Assembly (NCBI GenBank): GCA_032433595.1
Contig: JASWJB010000001.1
Span: 310,001 to 374,000 of the forward strand
Direction: 5' to 3'
DNA: 64,000 bases
Source of the DNA: Conoideocrella luteorostrata
Taxonomy: Eukaryota > Ascomycota > Sordariomycetes > Hypocreales > Clavicipitaceae
Position 1 is the stretch's first letter; each line of letters starts with the position of its first letter. Of this stretch, positions 22,976 to 33,786 are shown one piece after another. The notes beneath the pieces are model-generated. The model had not been told where the DNA came from. It saw nothing but the letters and a program-made list of their open reading frames with translations, and made no database searches. A program made the position numbers and the translations under genes.

Positions 22976-24214
22976 ATGTCGTCATTGGCAAATTTGCCCC
23001 CTGAAATCTTGTATCAAATTGCATGGGAGCTATTTCCGTTTTATCCCTCAGACGACGCGGATATTCGACTTGTAACAAACGAGTTTTTTGATTTCACTGC
23101 ACTCGCCCGGCTGTCTAGGGTTTCAAAGCTATTCCGCGATGTAGCGCAACCCATCTTATTCCACATCATTCCTCCCCTAACACAGAAGACTACTTCTATC
23201 ATCAAAACCTTACACACGAGACCAAATCTCGCCGCTTTCGTGAGAAAAGCATGGATTGGCTCTGGTGAAGCAGCAGGAAAGCTGATACCATCGGGTGGTG
23301 TATATCGATTCGGCCCTGACAATAAGCTCGATGCCTCACCCGCCGACGTATTCATGCTCAACGACTTGATGTCCAAGCAATTCCAGACAAACAGTGACAA
23401 CCAATCAGAATCAGAAGAAATCAACGTTCTGGCTGCTCTACCTGCGACCCTGGCACCCAACATCGAGAGCCTCGTGATCAACCAATACTCCACGGCAGTT
23501 GCTTCCTTCAAGCCAGAGTTATTCTGTAACCTCACGGAACTGGCTCTTAACCACAGAAACCACTTGGGCGAAGTGAATCCACAAGGACTGAAACAACTTC
23601 TTCGAGCGATGCCCGCGTTGCAGATTTTTCGATGTTGCCTGGCGGCCGCAATACCAAGCCTGGTCCCGCATGAAAGGGTACACACTCTAGATTTTGTGGA
23701 ATGCGCACTTGACCGACAGAGCTTTCAAAACGTCTTCGACGGATTTCCCAATGTGCAGAACTTTCGATATAAATCTGGTGAGGACGTATCTGACTGGGAA
23801 GAAGCAAAACCAGCAGAAATGTTCGAGGCAATCCGCACCAGGCGCAGCTCGATTAAAAATTTGGAAATTTGCATATTGAAAGCTTTGTACTTCGATGAAA
23901 TTGAGCCTCAAGATTGTATCAACAGCCTCGCCTCGATGCATGCTCTGCAAAGCTTAACAATTACCTCCCGAGCCCTTGTGCCACATTCAGAGGAAACAAA
24001 CGGGAATGTATTGACGAACTTTTTACCTCGGGGAATTCGCAGATTCACTCTGGTGAAAGCACAATCTAATTTGGACACGGATATACAACGGCTCGCCGAG
24101 TCAGGTGCTGAGCAGTTTCCCGATTTGGTTTTTTCGACTTTGGATGTGGAATGGACTCTTGAAGATGATTACATCCACTATCGGTTTATAAACCCCTTGA
24201 TCCGCAAATGTTAA
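22976..24214 (+). CDS. F-box protein
   Basis: A 412-residue single-exon protein. Residues 3-60 (LANLPPEILYQIAWELF ... LARLSRVSKLFRDVAQPILF) form an F-box, the segment that binds Skp1 in SCF ubiquitin ligases. The remainder has Leu-rich spacing (LTELALNHRNHLGEVNPQGL, LQSLTITSRAL) that suggests an irregular leucine-rich-repeat substrate-binding part. Such single-exon F-box/LRR proteins are numerous and fast-evolving in fungi, and partners cannot be predicted. The reading frame is complete. A CT-rich run just upstream (22923-22942) fits a fungal 5' leader. Confidence 0.8.
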   Translation: MSSLANLPPEILYQIAWELFPFYPSDDADIRLVTNEFFDFTALARLSRVSKLFRDVAQPILFHIIPPLTQKTTSIIKTLHTRPNLAAFVRKAWIGSGEAAGKLIPSGGVYRFGPDNKLDASPADVFMLNDLMSKQFQTNSDNQSESEEINVLAALPATLAPNIESLVINQYSTAVASFKPELFCNLTELALNHRNHLGEVNPQGLKQLLRAMPALQIFRCCLAAAIPSLVPHERVHTLDFVECALDRQSFQNVFDGFPNVQNFRYKSGEDVSDWEEAKPAEMFEAIRTRRSSIKNLEICILKALYFDEIEPQDCINSLASMHALQSLTITSRALVPHSEETNGNVLTNFLPRGIRRFTLVKAQSNLDTDIQRLAESGAEQFPDLVFSTLDVEWTLEDDYIHYRFINPLIRKC

Positions 24215-27120
24215 TTAATTTACATGGAAGCATCGCTATCTGTTGGGTTGGGTACTTGAATATAGGTTGACATATTCTCATTCTATTTATGGCCAAGTCG
24301 ACGAGCGGATTGCTCATCCGTGACGGTGTTCCAGAACAAGTTAAAAATAGAAGATAGCTATGAGATGATAAGATTCAGTCTTTGTTCTGTTAAACGGCGA
24401 GATTCGGGGGAGGGGGGAGGGGGGGGTTTTCGTGGGAAAAAACTGACACACTTTCAAGCCCCGACAAGTTTGACACTTCAGTGATGTGATCTTGACAGCG
24501 CGCAGATAGCAAATCCACGGCAATCATGGTAAAAGTCAAAAAACAGACATGCAGCTACGATGTCAAACTTACATTAGACGTTTACTCTTCTAATAGACCT
24601 GTCCAAATGCCCCTATGTATACTCCTATTAGCTGAAACACTTTTGTCCCTGCTTTCTGCCTTAAGCCGCTTGTCTAGACACCGTGACATCCGCTTCTATC
24701 AGGCAACATCACCAGCCCTCTACGGCTATCGCAAACACAGACAGACCGTGAGTCATTCCTGGAAACACGGCTAATCTTCCCTCAGTCTCACTTGCGGCCA
24801 AAGACAGTTGCACTGAGTCAAATGACAATGTGTTTATCTTCTATGGCCTCATATGGCTGATGTATGGGTGATTTGCGATCCAGGCAGTTGGCTTTCGTAT
24901 ACGATGCTGCAGACGGGGCCTGGTGGACGCCACCGAGGCTGCCTGCTTGAGCCGGTGTTGCCATGACCGCCAATGGGACCCCGTTGACCGCATCTTTGGA
25001 AGAAAACGAACAAGGCCAGGATCACCGACACACTCTCGCTTAGCTTTACCAGGACTTCATCTTGGTCTGTCCGAAAAGAAAACAATGAGCACAACGATGG
25101 TTGTTTCTCTGAGGCTCATGCATCTCTTTGTCGTCGCGGAAGATACGAACTCTTGAGAGCCAATTCCCCAAAAGATATCTCAGGCTCACCAGCCAAACGG
25201 CTGGCGGAAGCAGAGGTGCTAAAAAAAAAAATTAAGGGGAGCCAGCCACCCCTCATTTCCCACCTTTAGCTATCTAAGCAATCAGTGTATTCAATTCAAT
25301 CTATTCTTGCACAATCCCATCATGACTCAAGGCTGTCATCACGAAACAGCTCTGGACTGTATGTCTCGGATGCGTGTCTCTCTGCGACTGTCTGCATTTT
25401 GTTTACATAGCCATTGCACGGCGGGGGACCTGGTCATAGCCAGGTGAAAGTCGAACAAGTTCTTCACCTTGGCATGATGCTACATTGCCCGTCTTCCGTC
25501 TGCTCAGCTCGGAAAACCTATTGGTTTACTTTGGAATTGCTGCAATGGGCGATGATGGTTTTCCGGCGACAGCTACTATGGAAATGGACTCAGGTGATCA
25601 TAGACATGTTAGTTAATATTGGTGATGAACACACCCTACGGTAAAGGGGCTTGGCATCTGGGAATGAATGAAGCTAAGCCGCACCTGGTAGTAATCCCCT
25701 TGACACATGGCAGCATCTAAGACTAATTCTCCACATGCTCTGGGCACTGTCTGACTGGGTTACACGCACGACGGGTCGCCTTGGTCTCGGGTGCGAACGT
25801 ATCTCTTTGGCTGCTGAGGGGCGTTAGGTGGAACGAAATACTGGCTCTCGAGTCATCACCGGCCTTGCATTTCCTGCCATGTACGTCCTTTTGATAGCCA
25901 GCGCTGCCGCCACAGAGACTAGCGCCCGTCCGCCGATTAGCGTATCCGTAGTTATCCTTTTAGCTGTGGAAGCTCTCTTTAGTGCACACCATATGCATGA
26001 AATGCTACTTCCAAGACTTGATCGCGAGCAAGGACCCTGCAAGACAGAGTGCAAACGCCAAGTGCGGCCACTGCCAAGAGGGGCATGCAGAACTCCACCA
26101 CATGTCTGGATCTGATATTCCGCCCAATACTAGTCGGTATAGGCGGGGGTAACAATACATACCCCTACACCTAGCATTAACCCAGAGGTGCCGATATCCG
26201 AAAGGCTTTGAGACCAACAGAGCGTCATGGACTAAAGCTGATATCCGATAGGATAGTTTTTTGGCTTGACTACATCAAAGGTGGCTACGTCCCAGGCTTC
26301 CGTACGTAAACGAGAGCTATTCATGTCATTGAAGTGTTCGCATCTATGATTTCCAGCAATGCGGAGATCACCGTTGTGACGGCCGCTGGTCCAGATGGAC
26401 GCCATGAGTTTTCCCGGGGTGAGCCTCGCCCCCAAAGCAAAAGGTCGTGCATTTGCTTTATTTTCACAGAACATCACGTAAGTTGGACAGGAGCTCTGAA
26501 TAGATTTAAGTACATTCCCGACCGACAAAAACAGCGAGTTGGTTATGTTGGAAAATTGGACATTCCCTTTTAAGTCACTATCGACGCACCGCAGTCGCAA
26601 CATCCTTCAAGTAGTGCCGCGTCGACACCTTTTCTTTCTCATCATTCATGAGTATCGCACCAATGCCTCCGATAGCAGTTCGCGAGACGCTCTGGAACTG
26701 CCTGCCTGCAGAGACCCGGCTTATGACCCTAATAGCCGCATTGTAGGACGGATGTAGCTTAGCCGGCTTTGCGACAGTTTGGCGAGTGGCGGGGGCATCA
26801 TCGGGCGGCACAACTCATCCAAACCAGGCTGACACCATCGCGCGTCTCCGATCTTGGCTCGGCGCTTATCGCAGCCGGGCTTTCGTACGCTATACATGGC
26901 TTTACTTGGAGCTCCAAAAACATGATTACAATAACCAGCCTCGGGGAGAATAGGATAATATTGAGCAGATGCAGATTGAAATAAGGCGAGCATCCGCCGC
27001 TGTAGCAACTTGTAGAATACAAATCGCTCTCGAGTCGGCCCCCTCTTCCAATAATTTCCGGAGACTCGCACTCTTCGAGAACTCCCATCAACAGCACCCA
27101 TCTATTTCGTAGAACACTGC
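24215..27120. other. Gene-poor region
   Basis: Nearly 3 kb with only short overlapping frames on both strands and no recognised domain. It contains G-runs near 24410-24428 and A-runs near 25219. Confidence 0.55.
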
Positions 27121-27190
27121 AAGGTGATTCGAACCCATGTGGACCGGGAGGCCGTAAGCGCCCGTCTTAAACATGGGCGTCTCGGCGTCG
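27121..27190 (-). pseudogene. tRNA-Leu(UAA) relic
   Basis: On the minus strand, the anticodon arm core GTTTAAGACGGGC gives a 7-base loop TTTAAGA with anticodon UAA. It is followed by a GC-rich variable arm and GGGTTCGAATC, a T-arm sequence. The order and spacing match a class II leucine tRNA. The 5' side of the anticodon stem has two extra bases (GCCC-AT-G), most of the D arm is missing, and the 3' T-stem strand no longer pairs (CACCT where CCCAT would fit). This indicates a degraded copy. Confidence 0.5.
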
Positions 27191-29022
27191 TTCATAGTTG
27201 ACGTGATTTATTTCTTCCATGTTTGTGAGCCTTTTTCGGGGTGGCCAGCCTGGTTTCACTGGAGTAGAACATGTAAATCCACACTGCAGCCGGCTGTGAG
27301 ATGGGCCTGGGGGGCAAGGAGAAGGGGGGGGGGGGTTGCCCTACGGAACCACAGTGGCAGCAGGGGCGGACGCGTCATTGTCCAAGACTTACCGGATGTC
27401 GGAACCGTTATTAATTCTCACGGTGATGCAACCTAGTATTTGAAGCTGTCGCAGCCCGTAGTTCAGCAGACTTCGCTGCACAGAAACCCTGATGGGGCAG
27501 AATTCGCGAAGGTGTGTATTTGTAACCTGCAGCTCAGTTTATTCCGTGATGCCTCAGCCCCGGCAGTCTCGAGTACATGGTTCGCTAGATAACCGATTTG
27601 GAGAGGTGAACACTATAGCGCTAACTCTTATGCTAACGGCTACAACAACTATAATACCTTTGATGACTGTGGTAGCTGTAGTAACTAACTGTCATGACTA
27701 AAATGCCTCGCCATTGATCGACTGCGGCGGTCGGTCAGTCGGTCTGAATCATGCACACGTATTGCCTGCAGGACTAGCCCTACGGCTCTGCCAATCGCGG
27801 ATATGACGACGCGAAACGTCTGACAATTTCCCGGGCTGATCTTTGGCGGCGGTCCTGCGGTGAGCTGAGGCTAGATTCTACGATGGACCCGGGGGAAAAC
27901 GGGCCACTATCCGACCTCGTTTAAAACGTAGGGACGCGAAGCAACATCCCGTGAGAGCAGCCAAGCTAAGCAATCATAGGCGACTAAGCGGAATATGGTG
28001 ACGCGAACGGGCGGGAGACGGAGACTGCCGGCGGTAGCGAGCGAGTGGACGGCAATAAAAAATGCGACGAAAAAATGCGAGACATATACTGGAGCCGTGG
28101 TCGACGGATACGCACGTTCCCGCCCTCCACATCACCCCCATGACGAGTACAGAGTACCAGGCGCTGGCAACGCAGGTGTTGCTACGGGAAGAGAAATCAC
28201 GCGCAGACACTTGCTCTAAATGTAAGGACAGCGACGAAGGATCCATAAGTGAAGAAAGTGGCGGTTTAATGAGGAGCGGTGCGGAAATTGCGCCAAAAAA
28301 AAAAAAGGTGTAAGTAGGACTTCTGGGCTCTTTAGCGGCGTTCGTAAGGACACCCGCTGCACTGCGGTATCCCGACGCCACGGCAGATAGAATGAAATAC
28401 AATGATGGGGCCACTAATAGCATCAAACTACTCTGTACAGAGTACGGAGTACACGGAGTAAATTTCGCGATTGGCTTCGCTATAAGCATCTATAGCTCAG
28501 CGGTACGAGAGTATATGCCACCAAGTAGCCTTACGGTCGGCAGAGAGACGCGATGAGGCCCACCGAACGACCTGCACCGAAACCAGGTGTCACGCGATGC
28601 CACGTTTTCTTCCCCAGACGACAACATAAAACCGCCTTATTATAGTCGCATTAGTTCCGGCCTTGGGAAAGTCGACGTCGCACACGCGCCGTGGATGTGG
28701 CTTGCCAAGCGGAGCTTAAACGTCGGTAGTTGGGCCGGCCGGCCGTGGTCGCATGAAGCATGTGAAAATCACAAGTAATCTCACGAGTCTCGCGACAAGA
28801 GCCTATCTCGCCCTGGTGACGTACGATCCTCGTAATCCCGGTTCAGAATTGAAGAGCCGTTGATGTCACATAGCCCTCCTCCTGTCTTCTTCTGTTGCAA
28901 TCTGCCAGCCTAATTGATCACCCGTGCGTGTGCCTCATGCGGCTGCTTCCCCAATGAGTCACCGTCGTCCCAGGGCTCCTTGTCTACACCGGCAGCGAAG
29001 CGTTGCATTGAAAGATTAGACA

Positions 29023-29050
29023 CGTAGGGATGTACGTAGGGATGTACGTG
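29023..29050 (+). repeat. 12-bp direct repeat (two copies)
   Basis: The unit TACGTAGGGATG occurs twice in tandem, about 190 bp upstream of the DUF3712 start. Confidence 0.7.
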
Positions 29051-29146
29051 TTGACACATGTTGCAGCCTAGACGTTGCTGCTACACTCGTGCAATATACA
29101 TGGCACCAACCATGCTACGTCGTACAAGCTCACCTGGCGATTGCCC

Positions 29147-29156
29147 TTTATAAATA
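29147..29156 (+). promoter_or_regulatory. TATA element of the DUF3712 gene
   Basis: TTTATAAATA lies 78 bp upstream of the ATG at 29234. Confidence 0.5.
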
Positions 29157-29233
29157 CTTTGGGGTAGCTGTGTTCGTCCGAATAATTCTGTTTCCAAACA
29201 CATTAGCACTACACCTCGGCCATTCCAGTCAAA

Positions 29234-30045
29234 ATGAACGCAATTACTCAGGCTATCCTCAACAAGTCGAAGCTGGTGGTGGATCTTATCAAGATCACCA
29301 AGGCAACCCAAGAGTACGTTTGTGAAGAGCCTATTCATTATGCTCACCTCGCTTACAAGACTGCAGCTCCTTCCTCATGTCGATCAACGGTAAAATTACC
29401 AAGATTGGAATAACCACGGCCCATATATCCGCAATGACGGTCGATCTTGTTGGACCGAAAGGAACATTCGGACGCTTGGATATCCCCCCCGCAAAGATTG
29501 GCCCCTCGGGAGGCGACATTACCATCATTGATCAAGTTGTCAAGATCGCCGACATGGAAGCCTTTAAGGCATTTGTGAGGGCCATAATGCAGGACGAGGA
29601 CTTGGTTCTACGCCTTGATAACGGCGAGGCCACTATCAAGGCGCTCGGCCGCACTTCCAGCATCGTCTACAAAAAGGACATTCATCTCAAAGGCTTGAAG
29701 GGCCTCAAGACGACCGTCACCGAAACAAAGTCTGACGGAGATGGATTTGAGAGCTCGATTCTGATGGTGAATCCCTCACCTTTTGAGATCGATCTTGGCA
29801 CAGTGCTCTACGACGTCAAAGATGAGAATGGGACGGTGATTGCGGAGCAGAAAGGGGCGACATATGTCAAACGTGGGGAGTCAAGTTCGAAAGTGACGGG
29901 TCCAATAACGGGCACGGCGTCGAAATCGCAGGTGAGGTTTGTCGGGGCTGATGTGGAAGAGAACAACTGGTTCAAGCAGATTATCTCGGCCGTTGATATT
30001 TGGGTCGCGGTTCCAAGCGACTCCAAAATATGGCGTGCGCTTTAA
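29234..30045 (+). CDS. DUF3712-domain protein
   Basis: Two exons, 29234-29313 and 29367-30045, separated by a 53-bp intron (GTACGT...CTGCAG), encode 252 residues. The first exon supplies the N-terminal helix and the second starts inside SFLMSINGKI. The protein matches the fungal DUF3712 family (SFLMSINGKITKIGITTAHI, LKGLKGLKTTV, SSILMVNPSPFEIDLGTV), a beta-rich domain distantly like LEA/tail proteins. Many relatives have an N-terminal membrane segment; this one lacks it and is probably soluble. The function of the family is unknown. The gene converges on the GMC oxidoreductase gene, 385 bp away. Confidence 0.8.
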
Positions 30046-30430
30046 TTCGCCGGAGCATGTTAGATTAGCATCTGTATGAATAAATAGACTTTACGATTAA
30101 TTACATTAACTGCACTGCATCATCTTTGACCACGCATGTTGGGAACTTCGGGCAGGCTGATTGTCTCACGAACCAGCTCAGATTGCGGGGTGCTGTCCGG
30201 GTGGCTGAATGCGAATGGCGGGGATCTAGTGTGTTGAAGCCATGCCCGACCGGCAGCGTGGACAGCGATATATTACGGCAAACCCGTTAATTACAGAATC
30301 TTGCCAGCGTTTCTATCGTAATTTGGATGCAGGCTGGACTGCCATATATGACCTACGCGACACAGATCTCGACAGCGTTGGATGCTGATGAGCAACATAC
30401 GGAGTAGATTCCGCACCAAGCTATGAAGAC
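30046..30430. other. Intergenic between convergent genes
   Basis: 3' regions of the DUF3712 and GMC genes. It includes a TACGGAGTA motif at 30398-30406, 25 bp past the GMC stop. Nothing else was seen. Confidence 0.6.
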
Positions 30431-32792
30431 CTACTTGCAATCCTCCAAGATCAACTCGGCCGCTCTCTGGGCAACAGCATACAGAGTCGACATGGTATGC
30501 GAAGTGATCTGGAAAGGCAAGATGCCTGCATCCACAACCCGAAGATTCTTCGTGCCATAGACCCTACACCGTTGTCATGTTAGTCGGTTACAATCAGGCT
30601 AAACAAGCTCGCGGCTGTACTGACCGGAGACGAGAATCGACCACACCGCCCAAATGTCGAGGCAACATTGCTGTAGCTCCGATCCAGTGACTCGCACCAC
30701 TGGTCGATTTTTGAAACCAAGCGAGATAGTCCGCGTCTGTGCCGTTGGGGCCAATCTTGGGGTCGTAGTAAGGATCGGCGATATAATCGGCGAGGGGTGC
30801 GCTGTTCCAGAGATCCCTTATTCGCCGTACCACAGTGATGCCAATTTGTTGGTCAAATGCATCCGTGACGAACCGCGGGGTTATTACGGGAAACTCGAAG
30901 GGGCTGGACGAAGAAATGTGCACATGGCCGCGCGATAGAGGCATGAGCGGCCAGAAGACGGCATTAAATATTGTCGGGTAGCTTTCAGCGATGACCTCGG
31001 CGACGGGCACTGCGGATGCGTCAGCATTTGACCCATCTTCAGCAATGGAGCAGGCAGGGTTTTACATTTCGATTGGACAATAAGTCGTATTGTGGCATTG
31101 AGAATCATCTCGGCGCCCTCGACGTTGACGGCCGCCCCAGCGTCGACAAGAGACTTGGCTCTCGACGATAAGGTGGCGGGCGAAGTAAGGGATTCAGCGA
31201 CAGTGGTCGAGCCTGTGTTTCTCTCGTCAGTGCTTCTTACAATTTCCGAGGTACGCAGTTGAAATACCCACCGGCGGCCCAGATATTACCAATGTTGACC
31301 AGAGAGATTTCGGGAGCGAATAGGCGACGCCCGTCAATCAGTGATGTATCATTCTGGTACTCCTTTCTTATGAGCGCAGAGGACGAAACCCCAGGTTGAT
31401 CCTGAAAAAAAAAGAAGAAGAAGAAGAAGAAGAGAATCAGCATTCTATGCGCGTTTTAGAGGCTGGTGTTATGGATTGTGTCCCAACTTACTAGGAGGTT
31501 GGCGCCCACTCCAGGCAAGTCCACCAATTGCTTCACCTTGGCTGCAGATAGAACGCTTGCCTTGCCAACGCCTGATCTCTCTAGAATAGGTGCGGTGGCA
31601 AGGGTTCCAGCCGCAAGGATGACCGACTTTGCAGCGTTGACGACAAATTTCGTTTCCGAGTTCCTAGATAGAGTTGACGAGAAGCTGACACACCTTGCTT
31701 TGACATGCCCATCGAATAGCACACTGCCAACAGTGTGGTTGGCAAGTACAGTCAGGGACGGCCGCTGCTGGGTCGGGGCCCAAAGGAGGGCGTCCGCGGC
31801 AGATGAGCGCTTCATTTTGCCCGACACTGGGTCGTACCATATCGTCCAGGACGTTGAGGCAGATGCGATAGAGGACCGGTTTGAAAGGTCATTTCCGATA
31901 GTGAGGCCTGAAAAGGCCCGAGGCAGGGTCTCCTTATACAGCTTCACGGCTTTCGGGATCCGCATTGGCGTCTATGCCTTGAATCAGTACTCCGTAGCTA
32001 GTCTGGACAATTGCCAAACGGCTGAGACTACATACGGGAAATGAAGTATTGACAAGGCCGTGATAGCCGTGTACAGAAGGCTCATATCCCGCTCCCTGGG
32101 CTATCTGCTCCTCTGTTGGCGGGATGTTTCGCTCAATGGCTTCCATATACTAGAATTTTGGCCGGTTAGATAAAATCGCCTTCATCCCAAGTTGCAAGTT
32201 ATCCTACCGGTTCAAGAGTATTCCAATTCCATCCAGGATTTCCGAGAGACTCCAATTGGTCAATCTCAGCCCTTGTGGGTCTGTACCAGACCATGCCGTT
32301 GACTATGGTGTTGCAACGAGTTAGGGTCCATTCAAGGAGACGATGAACGGGGATGGGGTTATGGTACTGGACGTGGAACCCCCGATGCAGGCACCGGCAT
32401 CGATGGTTGCGTTGAGTTTCTGGCCGTCATTGCCATAGATGGGATAATTCCAATTGCAGTAAGTAGGTGGAAAGGACTGGCCCTCGGCATTGAATACGGC
32501 AGGGTTCCATGATCCGTCCGGGCCAGCCTCAATTATGAGGACAGAATGACCACGGCCGCTCAGCTAGACAGACAGACGGCAACACATGTTAGCACAAGAG
32601 CTCGGCGGATAAAATGAGATTCACCGGGGGGGTTCATGCCTTGTTGCCCACGGTGATGCCAGCAAGACCTGCTCCCACGATGACAAAGTCGAATGTTTTG
32701 TTGGAGACTTGCGCGGCATCGTCAGTGACCACGGTGGCGCACACTAGCCCGGCCAGCGCCACGGCGGTTGAGCAGTATTGAGCTAGGAGCAT
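30431..32792 (-). CDS. Secreted GMC oxidoreductase (glucose oxidase-like FAD enzyme)
   Basis: Nine exons: 32792-32640, 32563-32368, 32302-32208, 32149-32036, 31971-31492, 31401-31272, 31212-31066, 31009-30625 and 30563-30431. They join in frame to 610 residues, the usual length. An N-terminal hydrophobic segment suggests secretion. The FAD dinucleotide motif is VIVGAGLAG (37-45). GACIGGSTSINGMVW is the GMC signature and is restored only when the second intron is removed. The C-terminal catalytic pair is His546 in GASHWIG and His589 in ITSHTM, followed by the usual LEDC end. Family members oxidise alcohols or sugars and release H2O2; the substrate is not predictable. The first intron has a GC donor. 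One intron carries the TACGGAGTA 9-mer. No frame damage was found. Confidence 0.87.
31972..32035 (-). other. GMC intron 4 carrying a TACGGAGTA motif
   Basis: A 64-bp GT-AG intron. The 9-mer immediately precedes, and overlaps, the probable branch site CTGAT. Confidence 0.6.
32564..32639 (-). other. GC-AG intron of the GMC gene
   Basis: A 76-bp intron with donor AAG|GCATGA, branch CTAAC and acceptor TCTAG. Removing it joins GITVGNK to LSGRGHSVLIIEAGPD, the normal family order. Reading through, or using the only nearby GT, meets an in-frame TGA two codons after the exon. Confidence 0.7.
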
Positions 32793-33786
32793 CGTGATGA
32801 CGGACAGCAGGATCGCAACGGTTCACCTATTAAGGATTTCCCAGACAAAGACATACGCGCTCGCTATCTGCGCGACGCGAACACAAGGGCTTGATGCGGA
32901 GATCTCTCCGAAAAACCTGAGCTGACGTTCAAATGAACTGTCGTCTCGTGCTTACACAAGTCCTGCTTCCCCGCTGTCTGTGTGCGCCCAAACACCCCAC
33001 CCTGGTGTTACTGAGACGGCACGGCACGCGGGCGGGTTCGCATTTTCGGTCAGATTTTTGGTTTCCTGATGTCGCACCGCGCAAGACCTCCAGTACTTAC
33101 CCCGGGTTGACTCACAGGGACATTGCCTTGCCGAATACCTGGAATGTGATCAGGCTGAGGAGTTTCGCCGCCGATTCCCACCATCTTACGTGGTACTACT
33201 TCTGGTTGGGGCTGATATCCCTCAAAGCCAGTGGGTGTCGCGTCGCGCTCGCCAAGTGAGGCCGGGGCGGCAGTAATATAGGCTATCCAGCTCCGGCGTG
33301 CTCCGGAGGAGTTGAATAGAGCGAGGGGGTGTCTTTTAGGGGAGAAACGGAGTCCGAGGATGAAATCACCGGGGGCCGCCGTCTTGCCGTTTTGTCTCCG
33401 TTTCGAACTTCACGAGCCGAGCAGTGCTCGCAGCAGGGCTTGATGGCATCTAGATCCAACAAGACTGCGCTGTGCATGGCTGCAGATTGGACACAGAGTG
33501 TTGGGAGCAAACTACCGGCCACGCTGGTCGCAAGCCCAATGCCTCACAGCGCGAAATAATGGATAATGGAAAATAAGCAGAATTCACATATTTAAGCATG
33601 TCCGACGGAAATGCCGGACGACCATTATCCGGAGAGGCATTTCGGGTATGAATGGCCGTCAAGCTTCTTGCTAAATTAGGTGGTAATCGAAGACATTGTT
33701 ACACTCCAGAGACCGATGGTGCATAGCCACTCCCAGTGACACCGCGCCAATGATTGATTCATTGATTATAACGTCACGCGTTGCAA
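32793..33786. other. Intergenic, no supported gene
   Basis: Upstream region of the GMC gene and 3' side of the Zn2Cys6 gene. Only short overlapping frames were seen. Confidence 0.55.

Larger units (their letters stand above)
27191..29233. other. Gene-poor region before the DUF3712 gene
   Basis: No supported gene. Contains a G-run at 27328-27338, a TACGGAGTA motif at 28443 followed by a second partial copy, and a 12-bp direct repeat at 29023-29050. The last 100 bases are the promoter of the DUF3712 gene. Confidence 0.55.

Noticed and set aside
28490..28560. tRNA-like stretch CTATAGCTCAGCGGTACGAG
   Set aside because: Resembles a D arm, but no anticodon stem or T arm with TTCGA follows at the right spacing.
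30594..31965. Apparent frame breaks in the GMC gene
   Set aside because: Each break coincides with GT...AG ends and a CTAAC/CTGAC branch, so they are introns and not pseudogene damage.
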